A stretch of 64,000 nt of DNA from Candidatus Altimarinota bacterium (GCA_021734475.1 JAIPIU010000006.1:16756-80755); one strand, 5' to 3'. Counted from the first letter of the stretch, positions 32,561-51,178 are shown. Notes: generated from the sequence alone by a model not told the origin. A program made the numbers and translations.

Positions 32561-35500
32561 ATGAATATCAGAACATTATCTAAACTAAGTGACATCAAAA
32601 TGATTATGAAAATCTGACTTTTCGTAATTTCACTTATGTTTTATATTATATCATCTCAAACACACTGAAATAGTGTAGAATTTGACGATAGTATATTAAA
32701 TCAATTTCCATGAATTACATGATATATAAATCACGCTAATTTCCAATACTGATGAAATAATTTTTATTGAACTTTTTTCTTATTAGAACCATGATATTCA
32801 ACAGAAACAATCACTATGTGATGAGACACCAAAACATGTACAAAACAAATAAGATGATTGTATTATAACAATCAAAGATGAAATAGATTACGACCATTAG
32901 ACATAGATACACTAAACACTTTAAAGATTGCAGAAACATTATGAATACTATGAAATTCTACATGATATAGTAATCTTACAATAACAGGCTGACGATACAC
33001 TTTATGTAGTGGTTGAAATCCTGATGAAATATACTGAGAAATAACACACGATCGATACACATGAACAATATATAAAATGATAGCTTGAGTAAATTATAAT
33101 ACTACTACCAATAGCTATACTTGATGATTATCATGAACTCTTAAATTTTTCAATAATACAACTTGAAAATTTTGGGATCAACGATGATGAGTAGCAGATT
33201 TTTGGTGAACATGAGTACCATCTCTCACTCAAACATGAGTTTGTACATGAGTAGTTACAAGCTGAGTTTACTACAATTGAACAACATCATATAGTATAAA
33301 TCAAATTCGAAATTGAACATCTCGACTACCAAGCAACATAGGTCATTATGAAGCTACACCTAATTCAACTTGATGTGATTTTAATTGTATGGCATGATAC
33401 GAACGATCATGATCAATCAGTCAATGTACCTTAGTAATATGAACATATTGTTGAGATTGAATTATACAAACACCAAATAGTTGAGCAGTAATGGAACAAT
33501 GTGATGATTGAAATACAACAGCATGAGACGGTTGTAGTTCTACTTGCACACTAGAAACTCCTACTTGTACATTAGTAAATGATTCTCCTAAATATACATG
33601 ACAAAATGTTACATTTACATGAACAGCATTATCTCGATCAAAAATTACAGAAATAAGTTTTGGAGATACAAATTGAGCTTCTATAGTTTGAAATCAAACA
33701 ACATATACAACAACACATTCTTATACAAATACTTGAACATATACATGATTTATAATAATTCAAAGCAATATAACTTGAACAATAATTAAAACTGGTATAT
33801 GCAATACCAACGTAATCATATTATGATTAACATGAACTCTTACACAAACTTGAACATGTTCAGGTTCTTTAGTATCAAATGCGACAAACAATAGTACTTC
33901 AACTTGATATTTACAAACACGAGTTTGATGAGAACGAACACCTATATATTCACGAACATATAATACAACACCTTGAATATGTACATTTGCTTGTAATACT
34001 AATTATTCACGAACATGATGAGCTTGTATAGCAAATTGTTGAAACTGAATATTAAACACTTGAGAACAATGTGATGATTGAAATACAACAGCATGAGATG
34101 GTTGTAGTTCTGCTTGTACACTAGAGACTCCTACTTGTAATTGATTAACAGTTTCAAACAATAGTTGATATGCTCCCCTATCTGTAATATATTCATGAAC
34201 AAAAAATTCACGAACAAATTATACATTAAATTTTGGAGACTGATCTAGTACATGAACATTTACACTTCCATTAACACATATTTATTCAAACACATGAACA
34301 TACACTTATTCACTTACTTGAGTTCATCCTTCTTCTGGAAGTCTAACTTGTATCCAAACATGAACTATTACATCTATATATAGTTGAGTAGTATGTCGAA
34401 ATTGACGAACAAATATAAGCTGAACATGTGTTTTGATATCGACATGAAATACATCAATAACATGAACAGTTGGTTCTTGATCAACATTTACTATACCATG
34501 AAATATAACAATATATAGTAGCTGATCTAATACTGGTTGATATTTACAGATTTCATGAATTAATTCTGTTTGAATATCTTACTGAAATCGAGATTGAATA
34601 TTAATTCCACCTACAATATTATCGGCATGATCTTGTTCTGCACCAGCAAATACTCTGACAAGTATTTCTTCATGACTAACAAATCCTAGTATATTATTAG
34701 AATTTCAAGCATGAGCAAGTTGATCAACAATTACATCAAATATAACTTGATCTTATTTCAAAATCAAAGTTAAAGTAAATTCTTGAACAATTTGAAACAC
34801 TTATCGTATATTTAGATCAGTAGAATGCTGAACCTGACGAGAAAAAGTATATTCTGATGAACTATGTATATTAGATTCAAACAAAATGTGCGAATTTAAT
34901 ACAAATAAACTATCATACTTCAATATAGTTTCCAATAGTTCTTTGGGATGATGATGAACTCCAATGATAGTTTGAACTATCCCTTGGATTAGAAAAGCAT
35001 ATGTAGACAAAGCGTATATGTCAGATCCATTTACTATAGCAAATTTCAACGATGTAACCTTAGCATCAGTTTCCAAATGAATGCTATATGTAAATTGAGA
35101 TCCTATAGGAGAATCTTGATATGTTTACAATTGAGATGAATTAAATATTGAACTATATTCAAGTAAAAAATACGATACAACAGTAAGTTCTACAATCACA
35201 ATTTGATCAGTAGCTACTACATTCTACATTACAACAATGGAAGAATGAGATGATAATAGTTCTAGTCTAAGTACAATACAAAAAATCAGAATAATGAGTA
35301 TATTTAATTTAATAAAAGATATATATTCAGATAATCCTACTAAAGAACAAGAATTTTTGTACACACTTAGAAGTATGGTAGAAGATAAATTAGATATTTT
35401 AGATGAAGATGATGAAGCATATCCAGCATTCGAATATTTATTATGACTGATAGAATCACATTTAATAATAAGCTGAATAGATGAAAGTGACCATATAGCT

Positions 35501-36016
35501 CCAAACTGTAAGGAATATGAAATAAGTTATGACGACGATGAAGGCGCATATTATTCTCCAGACTTTAAAAAAGTTCAATATTTTTCAACTCGTGAAACAT
35601 TAATAAGATACATAGATTCCAAAAATCCATGAGATTGTAGAATCAACACATATTGAACAGACTATGTAAATACAAACAATACAGATCCTGAAAAACATAT
35701 AGCTCCAAATGGTAAAGTTTACAAAATAGAAAGTACTAGTAATTGATATACTTCATCTGATTTTACATACACAAAATATTTTGATACCATAGAAGCTATT
35801 CGTTCTTATATCAATGTAAATAATCCTGCTATAACTATTTGGGATCATACAATAGATAATTCATTTGATGCAATAAATCACATAGCTCCAAATGGTAAGG
35901 TTTACAAAGTATACAAAACAGATAAATGATATATGTCTTATAAATTAATCAAAGTAAGATATTTCAGCACATTAGAATCAATCAAATCTTTTATAGATCA
36001 AAATAATAAAATATAA
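32561..36016 (+). CDS. 1151-aa secreted Cys-rich repeat protein
   Basis: A signal peptide (residues 1-38) leads a Thr/Ser/Gly/Asn-rich protein. Two DUF4215-type cysteine repeats (EQCDDGNTTAWDGCSS, with UGA read as Gly) start at about residues 312 and 501 and are nearly identical in DNA. PKD/Ig-like units (DISFGDTN, LNFGDGSSTGTFTLP) lie between and after them. The end (about residues 965-1150) has three tandem modules of about 60 residues, each beginning HIAPN and containing a YFST-x-E core. Large secreted proteins of this kind may mediate attachment to a host cell. It ends just before a terminator. Confidence 0.88.
33494..33570 (+). repeat. DUF4215 DNA repeat, copy 1
   Basis: About 76 bases beginning GAACAATGTGATGATTGAAA recur at 34063 with only a few substitutions, much closer than the rest of the gene, so duplication or gene conversion is recent. 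Confidence 0.85.
34063..34139 (+). repeat. DUF4215 DNA repeat, copy 2
   Basis: Second copy of the repeat at 33494. Differences are mostly synonymous third-position changes. Confidence 0.85.
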
Positions 36017-36035
36017 AAGTATGGTCTTAAACATA

Positions 36036-36068
36036 AAGAAAAGAGAGGTTTCAATAACCTCTTTTTTC
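36036..36068 (+). terminator. intrinsic terminator between convergent genes
   Basis: AGAGGTT (36044) pairs with AACCTCT (36056), followed by T6; the A-rich left side makes it usable on the minus strand also. Confidence 0.88.
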
Positions 36069-36073
36069 TTTAT

Positions 36074-37948
36074 TTATAATTTCTTTACCATATATGTACC
36101 TTCAAGTTTATATCAAAGTTTTCTATAATACTCTCTGACTCAGATACCTGAAATAACAGATAATTTTTTATATCAAAAGATTTTAGATATAATTTCTGCC
36201 ACTTCCATCAACTGTTTACCAAATCATTTATGTTGAAATTTAATATCTCATTTTTCCATTGTAACATTATCTCATTGAAGCATTGCAACATTACCATATA
36301 CATGTAATTCTCTAATCATTGAAGTATTCTCTCATAATCATTTCCATTCAACGGTATTTTTATTTTGAGCCAATAACAACCTAGTAAATCAATATAAATA
36401 TCATAAACTATCTTCAAAAGAAATAAATAATTCTGTTCACACACTACTTTTATATTTTCTTATAACTAAGTTCACAATATTCTCTGACATTCTCTGCCTT
36501 TTATTCTCAGATATTCTCTGTCTTATCTCTCTACTTCTAGTATCCAAACTAACAAAATTTCTAAAACTTTTTAAATCTGGTTTTTTTCAAACAATCAATG
36601 TTTCATCTTTTCATTCAATAAAATCTTTCAAATATTTTCAATCTTTCAGATCTTTGATTACTTTAAAATTGGGATACAATCTAGTATAAAATCTTTTTAA
36701 TATTTCAATACTTCAATGTTTCAATTTATCTTTCAAAAAAGTATGCATCAATTGTGCTAAATTTGTAACATTACTTCATGCTTCTATTTCTGGTGCAGGA
36801 ATATCACGAATAAGCCTCTTTATCCTAGTATATGGAGGAATAATTTCCAAAAAAGTTTGGCTTATTAATTTTTTTATATGATCTGTAGATATAGCTTTAT
36901 ATTTTCATTGTTTATAAAGATTATAAAGCTCTGTATTTGGTATAACAGATGTTGGATAAAATTTTATTTCATCTGGTTTTATATAAATATCAGAATATAT
37001 TTTTTTAAAAGTTCATAGGTCTTTTATATAATTTGATCCATAAAGTCCAGGCATTATATGAACAGAAAATTTGAATGCATATTGCCTAAGTTTATGTATC
37101 GCATCACGAAATTCTTGTACTGTATGTCCTCTTTTATTTTTATTCAAAACATCATCATACATTGATTGAAGTCATATTTCTAGTCTTGTCACTCACATTT
37201 CACGCCACAGTTTACAGTTTTCATCAATCACATATTCTGGTCTAGTTTCGATAGTCAAACCTATAATTCTATGTTCAGATTTTTCATTTTTTTTGATTGA
37301 TTCTTCTAAAGTTTTGGGATGTTTTATTTTATTCAATCATTCCAAAGTATATTTAAATCTCTTTTCACTTTTATCTTCAATTTTAGGATTTTCACTCTTA
37401 ATTTTTAATTTAGCAAAACTATTAGCCGAATCATATAGTCACTTAATAAAGTCTTTTTTATATTTAATTGGATATACATCCCAAGTTCAACCAAGAACAA
37501 TCATCTCAATTTTATCAGTCGGATGACCAGCCAAAGTAAGAGAAGTTAATCTATTATAAACTTGTTTAAGTGGATCAAATTTATTTAACAAAGCTCTCAT
37601 TGCTCCAGGTTCAGATTTTATATAGCTCTTTGGCATAGTAGAATCATTGGGACAGAATATACATTCACCAGGACATCGAAATGGCTTAGTTAAAACCTGA
37701 ATAGCAACTATACCAGAAGCTGATCTAATTTTTCTTTTTTTTAAGAATTGTTCAAGTTCAGTGTTTTTTTCAATAATATTTTCATTCAACATTTCACGAT
37801 ATGTTTTTAGAATAGCTATATTACTAGGTAAATCTTTTAATTTATATTTCCTAGAAAAACTTCTTTTGTAATCAACAAAAAGTTCAAGATTCAATTTATC
37901 TTTGGGAGTATCTATAAGTTTTTGTATAAGTTCTTTATAGTTTTGCAT
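36074..37948 (-). CDS. elp3: Elp3-like tRNA uridine-34 modification enzyme
   Basis: A 624-residue radical SAM/acetyltransferase. The N-terminal part has the iron-sulphur cysteines Cys92, Cys96 and Cys99 in RCPGECIFCP, then GAMRAL and IVLGGTWDVYP. The C-terminal part is a GNAT domain (GFGKQLMEVAE, GIGVREYYRKLGY). Elp3 places a carboxymethyl-type group on U34 of tRNAs that read A/G-ending codons. In this code tRNA-Gly(UCA) must read UGA but not UGG (Trp), so such a modification could matter for fidelity; that link is inference. It closes the long minus-strand translation block. Confidence 0.92.
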
Positions 37949-38067
37949 ATATCGTTTTTTATTAAATTTAATTACTTATAAAATTATGACTATCTTTATC
38001 AAAGGAAAATAAAAAACTGACCACAGCCAGCTTTCAAATCTAAAATCTAAATACTAATAGCTAAGTG

Positions 38068-38616
38068 CTAAGTACTAGTTTCAGCTATTATATTGTGCAT
38101 TATACCATTAATCAATTTAGGAGATCATTCATCAGAATATCTCTTTGCTAATTCAACTAATTCATTCAATAAAATTTCTTTTGGAGTTTCTAGTTCTTTT
38201 CGTTCCACATATCACAATATAAACAAAGCCTGATCAATTACATCCATTTGACTATAAGAGAAATTTTGTGTGTAGCTATCAACTTTTTTAATCAATTCTT
38301 TACTATATTTATTGAAGTTATTTCAAACTTTTAAAATATAATCTATATCTACATCTTCTTTTTTCCATTCATCAAAAAAACAATTCAATACATACATCAA
38401 ATCAGTTTCACTATCTTCATCTAGATATTCTTTTACCATACCTAAAAAAGTTTCCTTCTCTTGAGAAAACTTTTCAGTTTGAGTTTTAAATATATTATCT
38501 ATAAACAAAGCTTCTTGAATAGCGGCGTCTTCACCAGATAAATTATAAAAAAAACAAATTTGATAGAAATATGACAAAACTATTTTTCTAGCATTTATTC
38601 TATGGTGAACATTCAT
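38068..38616 (-). CDS. nusB: transcription antitermination factor NusB
   Basis: A 182-residue helical RNA-binding protein. 'HHRINARKIVLSYFYQI' at the start and 'QMDVIDQALFILGYVE' with 'ILLNELVELAKRYSDEGSPKLINGIMHNI' at the end are NusB hallmarks. It works with NusE (S10) at boxA sites during rRNA transcription. The gene is longer than the 140-residue E. coli protein because of an acidic insert between the helical halves. It follows rpmF on the same strand. Confidence 0.88.
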
Positions 38617-38681
38617 GACCTACTTTTTTTTAACAAATAAATTAAATTCTGCATTCTTAATTCTGCATTTTTAATTTAAGT

Positions 38682-38912
38682 TTATGCATCTACAATTTTA
38701 TCCTTTGATTTAGATTTAATAGTCAAAACTTGCTTTCATTTATAATAACCACAAGCTGGACACACTCTATAAGAAAGTTTTACAGCTCAACAATTTTTAC
38801 ATTTAGCAGTTTTATATTTATCTGAAAGTTTTTTTAAATTTATCTTTAACCAAGTCGAATGTCTACTAGCTCATTTAGATTTGGATATCTTTTTCTTTGG
38901 ACCTATTGTCAT
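38682..38912 (-). CDS. rpmF: 50S ribosomal protein L32
   Basis: A 76-residue protein. 'MTIGPKKKISKSK' then 'SRHSTW' is the L32 N-terminus, and a complete zinc ribbon follows: CKNCG, then CPACGYY. It has a short Lys-rich tail beyond the usual end. It lies 42 bases after rpmA in the same transcript. Confidence 0.9.
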
Positions 38913-38954
38913 CTTGATTTATTAAAATTTATAAAGATTATTTAATAATAATTA

Positions 38955-39443
38955 TTATGCTTTTTTAGCTGGTGCTTTTTTCTCTACTGCTTTTTTAGCT
39001 GGTGCTTTCTTTACAGTTTCTTTTTTCTCTACTGCTTTTTTAGCTGGCGTTTTCTTTACAGTTTCTTTTTTCTCTACTGCTTTTTTAGCTGGCGCTTTTT
39101 TTACAGTTTCTTTTTTCTCTACTGCTTTTTTAGCTGGCGCTTTTTTTACAGTTTCTACAGTAGCTGTAGATGGGAACACTTCCACAACAGTTTTAAGATA
39201 AATTCTACCATCAAATCTTTTGAATTTCTTTTTTTTGAAAGAAACAATTCAATCTATTTTAGCAAGAATAGTAAAATCTCTTCACATATAAACATTTTTT
39301 CAGCATTCAAATTTATTTCATTTTTGTCTAATTATAATATTTCAAGCAACAGCAGTTTGTCAGCCAAATATCTTAACTCCCCTGTACTTTGGTTTTGAAT
39401 CCTTTAAATTTTTCGTAGATCACGCTGCTTTTTTATGAGCCAT
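38955..39443 (-). CDS. rpmA: 50S ribosomal protein L27 with long Ala/Lys repeat tail
   Basis: Residues 1-92 are a standard L27: MAHKKAAGSTKN start, GVKIFGGQTAVAGNIIIRQ, GRDFTILAKIDGIV. L27 reaches the peptidyl-transferase centre with its N-terminus; no cleavable prepeptide is present. Residues 93-162 are an added tail made of about four copies of a 15-residue unit (KKAPAKKAVEKKETV), like the tails of histone H1 or AlgP. The tail would give a long, mostly cationic arm on the 50S surface. Most core glycines are UGA. Usual length is about 85. Confidence 0.93.
38957..39160 (-). repeat. 45-bp tandem repeat encoding the L27 tail
   Basis: About four near-identical copies of a 45-base unit, differing by a few bases, encode the PAKKA/EKKET tail. 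Such a perfect repeat is prone to copy-number change. Confidence 0.9.
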
Positions 39444-39537
39444 TTTTTTATGTCAATAATTAAATATAACGAAAACTATATATACAAATCCTGACTATTT
39501 TTTCAAGCTAATATATCAAGATTTTATAAATTACAAA

Positions 39538-43368
<3,831 letters not shown>

Positions 43369-43406
43369 GAATAACAAAGATTAAATTATAAATATTTTAT
43401 GAAATT

Positions 43407-47111
<3,705 letters not shown>

Positions 47112-47166
47112 GGGTACAAAAATTAGTTTAGAAAATTAAAAATATAAGATTATTTAGAATCCCATA

Positions 47167-47325
47167 TTACTTTTTTCTCTGAACAACTAATCTAGCTCTT
47201 CATTTTCTTCTTCTTCTAGCCAAAACTCTCCTTCAAGTCCAAGTTTGCATTCTAAGTCTAAATCAATGTGTCTTCATTCTTTTATTCCAATGATATTTTC
47301 TAATTCTTTTCAATTTACTAGCCAT
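47167..47325 (-). CDS. rpmH: 50S ribosomal protein L34
   Basis: A 52-residue, very basic protein. 'KRMKTHGFRLRMQT' and 'GRRVLARRRRKGRARL' are the L34 core; the first ten residues are an extension of the usual 44-46. In most bacteria rpmH heads the rnpA-yidC-dnaA region; here it sits between the S6-S18 gene and rpoB, which is unusual. Three glycine codons are UGA or near-core. Confidence 0.92.
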
Positions 47326-47382
47326 CACTAACTATTTGAAAAATAAAAACAATATATCCGCAACATATTTAAACAATCAAAA

Positions 47383-47949
47383 TTACTTTATAAACTCTAT
47401 TAAACCAAAATTTCTAGCTCTTATGATTTCTCTCCTCAATTTCTTTTGAGTACTCAAAGAATTATTAGTATATTTTCTAGGTTTGATATTACCAAATCTA
47501 GTAATATATTTTTTTAACATTACAACAGATTTTCGATTAATATATTTTGAATATTTTAAATCAGAAAAAAAAGAAATTTTTTGTCAAAGTTTTTTTTCTT
47601 CTCGAGAATCAATTATAACTTGTAAATCTTTTTGCAATTTTTCAAATTCAAAATTAATTTCATTTTTATTTCTTCTAAAAACATCATATTTCAATATAAG
47701 TTTATTATAAAGAAATTCTTGTCATATTAATTTAACATCAGAAGTTTCTATATTCAAATAATAAGAATAAAGATATGCTTTATCATTAGCTAAATTACCT
47801 TTAATAGGATAAACAAGATTTTTTAATCAAATATTATCTTTTTGAACAATATAGTCTTTAAATTTAGACTCAAAATCAGATAAAAACTTTTCACGATCAG
47901 CTTCTTTTACAGAACTATCCAAAAGTAAAACTAATTCATAATTTTCCAT
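47383..47949 (-). CDS. rpsF-rpsR: fused ribosomal proteins S6-S18
   Basis: A single 188-codon frame. Residues 1-105 match S6 (MENYELVLLLDSSVKEADRE, LVYPIKG, YSYYLNIE). Residues 106-127 are a charged helix-like linker. Residues 128-188 match S18 (YINRKSVVMLKKYITRFG, KPRKYT, RREIIRARNFGLIEF). S6 and S18 bind the 30S platform as a heterodimer, so a covalent link is structurally reasonable. I traced the frame base by base across the linker: it is continuous and has no new start before S18. Two UGA-Gly occur. In other bacteria rpsF and rpsR are neighbours, often with ssb between. Confidence 0.92.
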
Positions 47950-47977
47950 AATAAAAATTTATCTATTAAAATAAAAA

Positions 47978-48775
47978 TTAAACAGCTATTCTGAAAAAAC
48001 CATCAACAACAAAGCCTTCGTTTAATATTTCTTTTATTTTTTTTGTATTATCTCTTATATATTCTTGTTCCAAAAGAACCAAATCAGATAAATGTTTTCT
48101 AAGTTTTCAATCTATAATTTGATCAATAATATTTTCAGGTTTTCAAGAATCTTTCATTTCTTCTTTAAATTTAACCAAAAGCTCTTCACGATAATCACTA
48201 GGAACAGATTCAAAAGAAACATATTCAGGATTCATCGCTGCAACTTGCAAAGCTAATTCTTTAGCAACATCTTCATCACCTTGATAATAGATAATAGATG
48301 CAACTTTATTTCATGGATGATTGTAAACATAAGCATTTTTATTTGACACAATTATTTCTCCAATTTTTGTATTTTCTCACAATTTTCATATAAATTCTGA
48401 AACCATAGATTCTAACTCAGACGCTAGATCTGAATCCAAAGCATCTAAATTATCAACATCATCTTTTACAGAAAAGATTTTCTCCATAAGAGAATCAAAT
48501 AATTCATGAAAATTTTCATTCTTTGCAACAAAATCTGTTTCACACAAAAGTTTTAATCAATAAACTCTACCATTATTTTTTACAACTTTAACTATACCTT
48601 CATTAGTCAATCTGTCAGCTTTTTTAGAAGCTTTAGACATTCATTTATCTTTCAAAACTTGTAGAGCTTTATCAAAATCTCATTGAGATTCAACCAATGC
48701 TTCTCTACAATCTTTTAACGGAGCAAAAGTAGTTTCTCTGAGTTTTTTAAGAAGTTGTATATCAACTCAAGCCAT
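47978..48775 (-). CDS. tsf: translation elongation factor Ts
   Basis: A 265-residue nucleotide exchange factor for EF-Tu. 'QLLKKLRETTFAPLKDCREAL' at the start (TGAGxMDCKKAL region), 'GRVYGLKLLCETDFVAKNENF' and the helical C-terminus ('VLLEQEYIRDNTKKI') are typical. The usual Thr-Gly-Ala-Gly near residue 15 reads ETTFAPL here, a change in an otherwise well-kept motif. Elsewhere tsf directly follows rpsB; here a membrane protein gene separates them. Confidence 0.94.
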
Positions 48776-48801
48776 ATTATAACCATGAATATATAAAATA
48801 A

Positions 48802-49266
48802 TTATTTTACTAAATCCTGCAAAGATTCAATTTCTTGAATTTTATCTTGATCAGGATAAATTTTTATATTAATTTCAAATAAGTTAATAAACCATCATCA
48901 AATTGCACTAAACAACATTATTGGGGATTTATCTTCTTTGTTTTTATAAGATCACTTCCATGCATTCGAAATAAACATTACCCAACAAACAACAATAACA
49001 AGAATCAACATCAATCATATATATTTCAAAAGTGGAAGAAAAACCAACACAAAACCAAGAATAAGAAAAATCACAAATAAAACTGATCGTCACAAAGCTT
49101 GTTTCAAATGAAAATATTCGAAAACACTTAATTCTTTTTTTGACATAGAAACAATCAAACCAAAAAAGACATACATCAGCATAGCTCTCTTTTTCTCAGA
49201 ACTGCTAGGTACATACAAGTCATTAGATTGTTTTGTATCATTAATTACTTGTAAAGATTCTTGCAT
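48802..49266 (-). CDS. 154-aa membrane protein inserted between rpsB and tsf
   Basis: Not recognised. It has a hydrophilic N-terminus of about 30 residues, four hydrophobic segments (MYVFFGLIVS, VLFVIFLILGFVLVF, LMLILVIVVCWVMF, LFSAIGGWFINLF) and a Lys/Asp-rich tail, weakly like small DUF4870/Tic20-type membrane proteins. It is separated from rpsB and tsf by 15 and 26 bases, so it is in their transcript. Its presence splits one of the most conserved gene pairs in bacteria. Confidence 0.75.
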
Positions 49267-49281
49267 ACTTTTTAGGTTATT

Positions 49282-49944
49282 TTAAGATAATAGATATCTC
49301 ATAACAAAATCAAGACTTTTATAACTAGATATATTAGCCATCAACATATTTTCTTTTGGATAGTATCTAGAAAAATTAGTAGTAGCTATTACCACACTGT
49401 CTATAGATTTATGTTTAGGTAACTCATCAACAAAACCATCAAGCATAGTTCAATCAATAACTATAACCAAGTCTGGTCTTTTTGAGAGTTTAGTAACTCA
49501 TTTATAAATCCTATTAATTCTATCAAATTTTCTTTTGTAAGTAAGTTGCTCTTTTTTAGTCAAAGTTAAAAAAGATTCAGACTCCATAAAACGAATCATA
49601 TCGTTCATCGAATCAATTCTTTTTTTCAATGTCTCAAAATTAGTTAAAAATCAAGCTGGAATTTTATAATTTAAATAAAATACACCGCTAGATTCAGCTA
49701 ATTTAGAAAGTTCTTGTTGATACATCTTTTTTTCGCAAACCACCAATATATCCTTTCATTCAGCTTTCGCTTTTTGAATTTTTTCTTTAGCATAATTGAG
49801 TTGTTCAATTATAACATCAGGATTTATCACAACGATATTGTTTACAATATCAGCCCAAAACTTTCTAGTTTTAGGATGTGCTTCACTTTTTAGTGTACCA
49901 ATATGAACTTGAGCATCAACAACCTGTTGAACAGAAACAGTCAT
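49282..49944 (-). CDS. rpsB: 30S ribosomal protein S2
   Basis: A 220-residue protein. 'QQVVDAQVHIGTLKSEAHPKT' matches the S2 start ('LLEAGVHFGHQTRRWNPKM'), and 'PDLVIVIDWTMLDGFVDEL' and 'VVIATTNFSRYYP' cover the C-terminal region. ATG at 49944 (MTVSVQQ) is chosen over an ATG 12 codons upstream because the family begins just before this point. It is followed by a membrane protein and tsf, and preceded by rplL. Confidence 0.93.
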
Positions 49945-50004
49945 ATTATCAGTTTCTATAAATAAAATAAATAAAATCAAACAAAGAATCCATTAAGGAA
50001 AATT

Positions 50005-50391
50005 TTATTTGAAATTTACTGTAGCTCAAACTTCTTGTAACTTTGTTTTAAAAGTTTCAGCTTCTTCCATCTTCAATTTTTCTTTTACTATAACTGGTGC
50101 TTTTTCAACCATGTCTTTAGCTGCTTTTAAATCGATGTTTAACATTTCTTTTACAACTTTTATAACAGCGATTTTTTGTTGTCCAATTTCAGTTAATTCT
50201 AAATTAACAGAATCAGATCAACCAGCATCTCAACCAGCATCTCAACCACTAGCTCATCATCAAGCAACAACCATAGCCGCTGCAGTTACTCCAAATTCTT
50301 CTTCCAAAGCTTTTACAAGCTGATTTAATTCTATGGCATTCATTTCTTTCACAAGATCCATAATTTTTTGTGCATTCTTGGACAGGTCCAT
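50005..50391 (-). CDS. rplL: 50S ribosomal protein L7/L12
   Basis: A 128-residue stalk protein. The N-terminal dimerisation helices ([26 protein letters not shown]), a glycine/alanine hinge (AGGGASGGDAGGDAGG) and the C-terminal domain ([26 protein letters not shown]) are all present. Six or more hinge glycines are UGA in a 40-base stretch, so a standard-code reading stops at once. The start ATG at 50391 follows GAGG by one base, too close to act as a Shine-Dalgarno. It follows rplJ by 55 bases. Confidence 0.96.
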
Positions 50392-50446
50392 CCTCTACAT
50401 TAATTAGTAAATAAATATATTTTTTAATATTAACAACGAATTTATA

Positions 50447-51178
50447 TTATTTAGTTTCTTCTTTAGTTTCTTCTTTAGTTTCTTCTTTTACTTCTTCTTT
50501 AGTTTCTTCTTTTACTTCTTCTTTAGTTTCTTCTTTAGCTTCTTCTTTAGTTTCTTCTTTTACTTCTTCTTTAGCTTCTTCTTTAGTTTCTTCTTTTACT
50601 TCTTCTTTAGTTTCTTCTTTTACTTCTTCTTTAGTTTCTTCTTTTACTTCTTCTTTAGTTTCAGATCAATCTCAAATTTTTTCAGCTATTTGATCCAAAA
50701 CTCAAGCAAATGACTGTAATGGATAATTAAATAAGTATGCTAATTTTGATATTAATTCCTCTTTAGATGGAATATTTGCCAATTCTGATACATATTCATT
50801 ATCAAACCATTTTTTATCAAACCATCATCATAGAAAATCAAACGAAGATTTCTTTTTTGATTTTTTATAATCTTTCAAATATTTATTCACAACTTTTATT
50901 GGTCAATACTCATCTCATTTTGCATATAGAGCTATAACTGATCAATCAAGATCATTTAATTCAATATCTTGATATCAAGCTTCTTTCAATGCTTTTAGAA
51001 ACAATCTTTTTCTAATAATATTAAATTTTCATCAAGTTCACAAAACTTGTTTTCTAATTTTAGTTGAATCATCAACACTTATAGCTGATTGTTTAACAAC
51101 AACCAAATTGTCAGCATTTTGAAGATCTTTTACATAATCTTTTATAAGTTCTTCTTTTTTTTGTCTCGAGATAGCCAT
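50447..51178 (-). CDS. rplJ: 50S ribosomal protein L10 with long charged helical tail
   Basis: Residues 1-172 are a normal L10: ISRQKKEELIKDYVKDLQNADN, VLGTGGKFNIIRKRLF and the helix ELISKLAYLFNYPLQSFAGVLDQIAEKI that carries the L7/L12 dimers. Residues 173-243 are an added tail of KEETKEEV-type repeats, about nine eight-residue units. The i, i+4 Glu-Lys spacing is that of stable single alpha-helices, so the tail could be a rigid rod beyond the stalk base. The tail DNA is a TTTCTTCTT-type repeat. Usual length is about 165-175. Confidence 0.94.
50450..50660 (-). repeat. 24-bp tandem repeats encoding the L10 tail
   Basis: About nine near-identical copies of a 24-base unit (plus-strand TTTCTTCTT with alternating TTTAC, TTTAG or TTAGC) encode the Glu/Lys/Thr/Val tail; unit number is likely to vary between strains. 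Confidence 0.9.

Noticed and set aside
49945..49980. Upstream ATG at 49980 as start of S2
   Set aside because: It would add a 12-residue hydrophobic extension unlike any S2; the ATG at 49944 fits the family start.
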